The notes under the pieces: model-generated | The model's input: the letters and a program-made list of their open reading frames with translations, nothing else | What the model was told of the DNA's origin: nothing | The model's database searches: none | Origin: JBBDIP01 sp050260675 | GTDB taxonomy: Bacteria; Bacillota; Sulfobacillia; Fermentithermobacillales; Fermentithermobacillaceae | Direction of reading: 5' to 3' | Assembly: GCA_050260675.1 (NCBI GenBank) | Contig: JBLNCN010000004.1 | Location: forward strand, 1 to 64,000 | Length of the DNA: 64,000 bases | Shown here: piece after piece, positions 59,725 to 64,000 of the stretch | Layout of the letters: the number at the start of each line of letters is the position of its first letter | Numbering within the stretch: position 1 is the stretch's first letter | Made by a program: the position numbers and the translations under genes

Positions 59725-60529
59725 GGGCGTTTTGCGAGGTATCCGGAACATCGCTGTGCAGGGCATCTATACGGACACGTTCAAAGGGATGGAAGCCCAA
59801 TGCGTGAGCACCTACCGCAAATGCATCGCCACTTTGAAGACCGTGCCCGATTTCGAGGAGATCGAGAGCCTGGCCCCCGACCTCACCGATAGCGCCACAA
59901 TGCAGGAGATCGGGTTCGCGGTGGAGACAGTCCTGAGCCTTATCTCCGAGGGCGCGGGGCCGGTCACCGGCAAGGGAATGCAGGTGTGGATGGGCCATGG
60001 CGGCGGTCGCGCAAGGACCTGCCACCCAGCGCGGCCGATCCCTCCCGTGCCTCCCGCTCCACCTTTACCTTCACTGCCTCCCCTGCCACCCATGCCTCAT
60101 GCGCACGGGCCCGTAGACAAACACGCCTGGCGCGACATGAAGCGGCATATGAAGCAGCAGTTCCGCGCTTTCCGCCACAGCTACGGCGTGGAGCACAGTC
60201 GGCGCCTGGAGGAACTCCAGGATGAAATGCAGGAGAAGATCGAGGCAGAACAGGAGCGCTTCGAGGAAAGCGTTGAAAGCATCGAAGAACAAATGGAGGA
60301 GCTCCAGGAGAAGATCGAGGAACTGCGTGAGCGGCTCGAGGAGCGGTTGGAGGAGATCCGGGAGAAGTACGAGGAGAAGATCGAGAGGATCCAGGAAGCT
60401 GCTGAGGAACCCGCCGAACTCGCAGAGGAAGAGGAAGAGGAACACGAAGAAGAGTGCGAGTGCGACGAGGACGAGGACGACGATGATGACGATGATGACG
60501 ACGATCCGGAAGTCTGGCTAGAACGTTAA
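59702..60529 (+). CDS. Pro-rich/coiled-coil/poly-Asp protein coupled to the sigma factor
   Basis: 275 residues from ATG 59702 behind GGAGG. Three parts: a helical N-terminal domain (about 1-100, with Cys34 and Cys41); a Pro-rich linker (PIPPVPPAPPLPSLPPLPPM, about 112-131); a charged coiled coil (about 140-235) of Glu/Arg heptads; and a C-terminal acidic tail with CECDEDEDDDDDDDDDD before PEVWLER. No membrane segment. It resembles no family I recognise. Overlap with the sigma gene suggests a soluble anti-sigma or sigma chaperone; the acidic tail could mimic nucleic acid or bind cations. Confidence 0.75.
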   Translation: MDKLSQVRGVLRGIRNIAVQGIYTDTFKGMEAQCVSTYRKCIATLKTVPDFEEIESLAPDLTDSATMQEIGFAVETVLSLISEGAGPVTGKGMQVWMGHGGGRARTCHPARPIPPVPPAPPLPSLPPLPPMPHAHGPVDKHAWRDMKRHMKQQFRAFRHSYGVEHSRRLEELQDEMQEKIEAEQERFEESVESIEEQMEELQEKIEELRERLEERLEEIREKYEEKIERIQEAAEEPAELAEEEEEEHEEECECDEDEDDDDDDDDDDPEVWLER

Positions 60530-60590
60530 GTCGAGAGGCGAAGCAGCCACGACAAGACTCCATCAAGACGTCGCCGCCCCAGCCATTCAA

Positions 60591-60621
60591 AGGGCCCGCT
60601 CCTGACGGGCCCTGTTGTTTT
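60591..60621 (+). terminator. Terminator after the sigma-factor operon
   Basis: AGGGCCCG (60591-60598) and CGGGCCCT (60606-60613) form a perfect eight-base stem with a seven-base loop, followed by GTTGTTTT. On the other strand the same stem is only 15 bases after the zinc-ribbon gene stop and may serve both. Confidence 0.85.
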
Positions 60622-60627
60622 AAACGT

Positions 60628-61176
60628 TCATTCATAATCCTTGTCAGGGTGATACCAGGTCTCCCAAGGCCCCAACAGGTCATCGAAGCGCCAGCAGCCG
60701 CGGCGGATGGGTAACCCTGCTATGCCTAACACCTGCTCCGCATCCCGACGCAGCCTATCCCTTTCCTCAATGCTAACGGCATACAACATGAGCAGGTAGT
60801 CTATCTCGATCCCCGGCTTCGGATAACCGTCCAGCGGGACTCCTGTTCTCACGACCAGAATTGGAGCCCTGGATGCCTTTGCGATAGCCTTATGGCCCCG
60901 TAGCATCAACTCTCCGATCAGGAAGTCCTGCTCCAGCGCAAATGTCGTCAACGGGGCCTCGTGCGGCCAATCGGATCCTTCCGCCCTCGCCAGCGCTGAC
61001 CGGAAGGCCTGCATCGCGTTCCCTAGGCTCCAGACCTCCACCTTCCAGCAGTTCAAGCACTCCTCCACCGGAGTCCTGGTCTCGGCCACTTTCTCGCGAC
61101 AACGCCGGCACTTCTCCGACCACATTGGGTCAGGGCAGTTGTAGTAGCGCCAGACTCCATCCTCGGTGACTCTCAT
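60628..61176 (-). CDS. Unknown protein with zinc-ribbon-like cysteines
   Basis: 182 residues from ATG 61176. The N-terminus has CPDPMWSEKCRRCREKVAE and VEECLNCWKVE, a pattern of Cys pairs (C23/C26 and C40/C43) fit for zinc. The remainder (about 50-182) is mixed helix/strand with GVPLDGYPKPGIEIDYLLML; no family recognised. A 7-bp inverted repeat CTCATAC/GTATGAG (61172-61192) straddles the start codon and could be an operator for autoregulation. Confidence 0.65.
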   Translation of the reverse strand: MRVTEDGVWRYYNCPDPMWSEKCRRCREKVAETRTPVEECLNCWKVEVWSLGNAMQAFRSALARAEGSDWPHEAPLTTFALEQDFLIGELMLRGHKAIAKASRAPILVVRTGVPLDGYPKPGIEIDYLLMLYAVSIEERDRLRRDAEQVLGIAGLPIRRGCWRFDDLLGPWETWYHPDKDYE

Positions 61177-61192
61177 ACTAGGAAGGTATGAG
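61172..61192 (-). promoter_or_regulatory. Inverted repeat over a start codon
   Basis: CTCATAC, a seven-base gap and GTATGAG make a perfect dyad; flanking bases extend it imperfectly. It covers the ATG of the zinc-ribbon gene, so it could act on DNA (operator) or RNA (start-codon hairpin). Confidence 0.45.
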
Positions 61193-61232
61193 TCCTTAAT
61201 GTCAAAGTTTCTGGAGTCGCGCGCGAGGTGGA

Positions 61233-61261
61233 TGGACTCCAGTCGGGAGCGGTGATATACT
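61233..61261 (+). promoter_or_regulatory. Promoter of the ABC exporter operon
   Basis: TGGACT (61233-61238), a 17-nt spacer and TATACT (61256-61261). Transcription would start near 61268, leaving a ~325-nt leader before the first exporter gene. Confidence 0.55.
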
Positions 61262-61305
61262 CCCTGCGGTTGTGGGATTCACATCACGGAAAGGAAGTGT
61301 TTGCA

Positions 61306-61368
61306 GTGACAGGAATCAGCACAGTAGCAGCCGGAACAGAGTTCAGGTACGAGGTGGGACTGGCGTAA
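61306..61368 (+). CDS. Possible 20-residue leader peptide
   Basis: GTG 61306 is preceded by AAAGGAAG at usable distance and opens a short frame (MTGISTVAAGTEFRYEVGLA) ending in TAA. Together with the hairpin and T-run near 61553-61569 it looks like a leader-peptide attenuator. Evidence is only positional; it may be chance. Confidence 0.35.
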   Translation: MTGISTVAAGTEFRYEVGLA

Positions 61369-61552
61369 TAGAGCTGAAGGGCTCTTTCGCAAGGCGCATT
61401 TAGCGCGGGATCTACTGTCTCTTCTCCATTCGTGGCCTCCGCAACTCCCTCCGGTCGCTCTATCATCACGCATGCACGTCATGCGCGCTTTCCCAGCATT
61501 CGCAATCCTTACGAGTACCTGCCTTCGCTTATTTGAGGCAAGGACGCTCACT

Positions 61553-61569
61553 GCGCTTTCAGCGCTTTT
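61553..61569 (+). terminator. Possible attenuator hairpin before the ABC exporter
   Basis: GCGCT-TTC-AGCGC followed by TTTT, 22 bases before the exporter start codon. The stem is only five base pairs, so termination would be weak or conditional. The remainder of the leader (61369-61552) has no other recognised element. Confidence 0.35.
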
Positions 61570-61591
61570 GTAACCGAAGGGAGAACACCAA

Positions 61592-62482
61592 TTGCATAGC
61601 ATCTCTAGCGAACCAATCGACAAGGGCGACCGCTCCTTCGTCAATGAGGACCGCTCCTTGCGTGCCGATTCTGTAGAACCAATCATCACGGCTGACGGAC
61701 TGACCCGCCATTTCCGCATCCGCTTGGACGGTGAGGGCTTCTCCGGAAGGCTGAAGAGTTTCGTGCGACCGGAGTACAGGACTGTCAGGGCGCTGGATAA
61801 CGTATCGTTCACAGTACTGCCTGGCGAGTCCATCGGGTACATCGGCCTGAACGGGGCCGGTAAGTCCACGACAATCAAGCTCCTGTGCGGAGTCCTTGTC
61901 CCCACCTCCGGGAGAGTTACCGTGGCGGGGCTCGAGCCCTACCGGAGCAGAACCAGATTGGCCCGAGAGATAGGCCTGCTCATGGGCCAACGGACTCAGC
62001 TCCTTTGGGACTTGCCGGTCAAGGAGAGTTTCCACCTCCTAGGTAAGATCTACGATCTCCCCAAACACACCTACCAGGCCAATATGCAGCGGCTTTTGGA
62101 TGTCCTTGATCTCGGATCCCTCTTGGAGACTCCCGCCAGGATGCTGTCCCTCGGACAGAAGACCCGCTGTGACCTTGCGCTGACGTTCCTTCACAATCCG
62201 TCACTTGTCTTCCTGGACGAGCCGACGATCGGCCTGGACATCCTGGCGCGTGACCGCATCCGGGATTTCCTTCGCGAGGAGAAGGCCCGCGGAGTAACTA
62301 TCTTCATGGCCAGCCACGACCTCGACGACCTGGAGATTGTGGCTGACAGGGTACTGCTAATTCATCGCGGCAAGATCCTTTTCGACGGGACCCAGCCGGA
62401 ACTCCGGCACCTGACGGGAGGCCACCTCGGCTCCCTTGAGGACACGGTCAAGCGTTTCTACAAGGAGGCAGAACTCGGATGA
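61592..62482 (+). CDS. ABC exporter ATP-binding protein (COG4586 type)
   Basis: 296 residues from TTG behind AAGGGAG. Walker A is GLNGAGKST (about 88-96), signature LSLGQKTRCDLAL, Walker B LVFLDEPTIGLD and the switch His in ASHDLDD. The N-terminal extension (RHFRIRLDGEGFSGRLKSF) is characteristic of this subgroup. It energises export through the two membrane subunits encoded next; its TGA overlaps the ATG of the first permease. Substrate unknown. Confidence 0.93.
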   Translation: MHSISSEPIDKGDRSFVNEDRSLRADSVEPIITADGLTRHFRIRLDGEGFSGRLKSFVRPEYRTVRALDNVSFTVLPGESIGYIGLNGAGKSTTIKLLCGVLVPTSGRVTVAGLEPYRSRTRLAREIGLLMGQRTQLLWDLPVKESFHLLGKIYDLPKHTYQANMQRLLDVLDLGSLLETPARMLSLGQKTRCDLALTFLHNPSLVFLDEPTIGLDILARDRIRDFLREEKARGVTIFMASHDLDDLEIVADRVLLIHRGKILFDGTQPELRHLTGGHLGSLEDTVKRFYKEAELG

Positions 62483-63261
62483 AATACCTTGCGTACGCTC
62501 GTGCCGAGATCCTCCGTGGCTTCCGCTATCGCGCCAACTACTGGGCCACCATGGTCGGAGCAGTAGCGATGGTGGTCATCCAGTGGTCGCTCTGGACCGC
62601 TGTCTACAGCCGTCGTGAATCGGTTGCCGGGATCGGGCTCGCAACAATGATGACCTACGTCATGCTGGGCAGGGTCGTGTCCGGGTTCCTGGGCGAGCCG
62701 ACAGCGCTGCGGACCAACGGACGCGTGTGGTCCGGAGCGATTGTTCATGACCTCGTCAAGCCGGTGGACCTGCACGCGCAGCTGCTGTTCCAGAGCCTGG
62801 GCAGCGCCACTTTCAGGTTCATCTCGACCGGGTTGCCTCTCCTCCTTATCCTTCGCTTTGCAGGATGGCTCGATATCCCGGACGCAAGGACTCTGGGCAT
62901 TTTCCTGGTATCCGCTCTCATGGGGTACGTGACGGTGTTCTCGACATCGTTTCTTTCAGGAGTTATCACCTTCCATGTAAAGAGCAGGGTAGGAATCGAC
63001 TACATGTACACGGTGGTCGAGCTGTTCTCCGGACTGTATTTCCCGCTCCAGTTCTTCCCTGGGTGGCTCAGGACGGTCGCCAACTGGCTGCCGTTCAAGT
63101 CCATCCACTACATCCCGCTTGCGATCTGGAGCGGCATCACCGCGCCGGGCGAGGTAGCCTCCGCCCTGCTCACTCAGGTGATATGGACGTGCGTCATGGT
63201 GGCTGCTTCGCGCATTCTCTGGTCGGGCGCGGTGAGGAGCCTGACCGTGCAAGGGGGTTAG
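62479..63261 (+). CDS. ABC-2 type permease (COG4587 type)
   Basis: 260 residues, ATG overlapping the ATPase stop by four bases. About six membrane segments; N-terminal KYLAYARAEILRGFRYRANYWATM is the usual cytoplasmic amphipathic start, and VVELFSGLYFPLQFFPGWLR resembles the ABC-2 loop/helix near the end. With the next gene it forms a heterodimeric membrane part of the exporter. Confidence 0.88.
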   Translation: MKYLAYARAEILRGFRYRANYWATMVGAVAMVVIQWSLWTAVYSRRESVAGIGLATMMTYVMLGRVVSGFLGEPTALRTNGRVWSGAIVHDLVKPVDLHAQLLFQSLGSATFRFISTGLPLLLILRFAGWLDIPDARTLGIFLVSALMGYVTVFSTSFLSGVITFHVKSRVGIDYMYTVVELFSGLYFPLQFFPGWLRTVANWLPFKSIHYIPLAIWSGITAPGEVASALLTQVIWTCVMVAASRILWSGAVRSLTVQGG

Positions 63262-63265
63262 CCAG

Positions 63266-64000
63266 ATGGCAAACGCGGCAAGAAGCCTGATTCGACACGT
63301 GGGGTTGTACTTCTGGTACCTGCGAGCCAACTGGCTATCGCTCATGGCGTACCCTGCTACTTTCATATCGATGAACGTAGCGGGAGTGGTCTACGCCTTC
63401 GGCTCGGCGGCGACCGTCTGGGTCCTATTCTCCCAGATACATGCCATCGGCGACTGGTCGTACCCTCAGGTGCTGCTTATATACGGGGTCTCCATCTTGT
63501 CGAGATCCCTCTGCCATCTTCTCTGGGTCGGCCTCATGTTCGTCTCCGGACTGGTCCGGGATGGAAGCGTGGACAGGATCCTCGTCCGCCCCCTGAATCC
63601 CCTGTTCCAGGTGGTTGCGGGATATCTCGACGAGGACGACTGGGGCGAGTTCGCCACGGCAGTCATTCTGATCTGGACGTCCTTGGGTATGCTCGGCCAA
63701 CGCACATGGCTGAATGTTGGCTGGCTTGTGGTTGCTGGGATATCCGGGTCGGTCATATTCGCGGGAATCCGCCTTGTTGCAGCCGCAATGAGTTTCCTGA
63801 CGGTCCAAAGCCGGGGCTTCATGGACCTTTCGTGGACTGTTGACGAATTCACGCGCTATCCCGCTGACATCTACGGCAAGGGAGTTCGAACGGTGATCAC
63901 GTGGGCGATTCCGGTGGCCTTCGCCAGCTTCTACCCGGCCCAGCTCATCTTCGGCGATGGCAGGCTGCGAGCGTATGCCCTGGCAACTCCGCTGGTGGCA
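63266..64000 (+). CDS. ABC-2 type permease (COG3694 type), 3' end beyond the window
   Basis: ATG 63266, four nt after the previous stop; 245 codons stay open to the last base, so the gene is cut by the window edge near its usual end (about 260-270 residues). The product starts MANAARSLIRHVGLYFWYLRA (two pieces), has about six hydrophobic segments and the family-like GLVRDGSVDRILVRPLNPLFQV. Second membrane subunit of the exporter. Confidence 0.87.
   Translation, partial: MANAARSLIRHVGLYFWYLRANWLSLMAYPATFISMNVAGVVYAFGSAATVWVLFSQIHAIGDWSYPQVLLIYGVSILSRSLCHLLWVGLMFVSGLVRDGSVDRILVRPLNPLFQVVAGYLDEDDWGEFATAVILIWTSLGMLGQRTWLNVGWLVVAGISGSVIFAGIRLVAAAMSFLTVQSRGFMDLSWTVDEFTRYPADIYGKGVRTVITWAIPVAFASFYPAQLIFGDGRLRAYALATPLVA

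Noticed and set aside
1..64000. CRISPR arrays, insertion sequences, prophage or integrase genes
   Set aside because: No regularly spaced repeats, transposase, integrase or phage structural motif was seen anywhere in the window.

Overview
The window is chromosomal DNA from a moderately GC-rich, spore-forming member of the Bacillota (Firmicutes). SpoIIE sits directly upstream of tilS and ftsH, and the window also holds the YfmF/YfmH peptidase pair, DUF1540, a YwgA-like protein, type III pantothenate kinase with an ECF S component, formate-tetrahydrofolate ligase and an S-layer-homology protein. Together these suggest a deep, probably anaerobic, clostridial-type lineage; the genus cannot be fixed from the sequence alone. 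Most genes lie on the minus strand, including an rRNA operon whose 16S 5' end occupies the first ~45 bases.

Layout. 0-9.2 kb (minus): rrn promoter, lysS, greA with a strong sigma-A promoter; a PHP phosphatase lacking any ordinary start codon; an operon of an HTH regulator, a quinate-dehydrogenase-like protein and an acyl-ACP-reductase-like protein; then phosphomannomutase, DUF151 and dus. 9.2-12 kb: DUF1540 and a HAD phosphatase (plus), then ECF S component and coaX (minus). 12.4-20.3 kb: an M23 peptidase and an island that looks lower in GC, with an XRE regulator, a 1569-residue pseudokinase/ATPase/GAF/LuxR regulator and two unknown proteins. 20.3-33 kb: CPBP protease, FAD oxidoreductase, a membrane protein with an inverted-repeat leader, a truncated nucleoside phosphorylase, fhs, hutI, hutH, yfmH, yfmF, an M24 peptidase and a methyltransferase. 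34-36.8 kb (plus): a two-component system with a 7TM sensor kinase.

37-49.5 kb (minus): ftsH, tilS and spoIIE with a Spo0A box; GerMN/SLH protein; copA with an operator-like palindrome; rsmI; two copies of a small helical protein family; an FMN-binding protein. 49.7-55 kb: a Phe/Pro-rich small protein, then a four-gene operon of uncharacterised membrane proteins, then ALDH with an SRPBCC partner. 55.3-57.3 kb: an HD phosphohydrolase/YwgA-like pair next to tRNA-Lys and tRNA-Met. 58-64 kb (plus): a TIM-barrel protein, an ECF-type sigma factor overlapping a protein with a Pro-rich linker, coiled coil and poly-Asp tail, a zinc-ribbon protein (minus), and a COG4586/4587/3694-type ABC exporter behind a possible attenuator.

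The most promising unexplained systems are the four-gene membrane operon (50.1-52.9 kb), whose first and third products appear to share a domain; the pseudokinase regulator island; and the sigma factor with its acidic coiled-coil partner. All assignments come from reading motifs by eye; no database search was possible.
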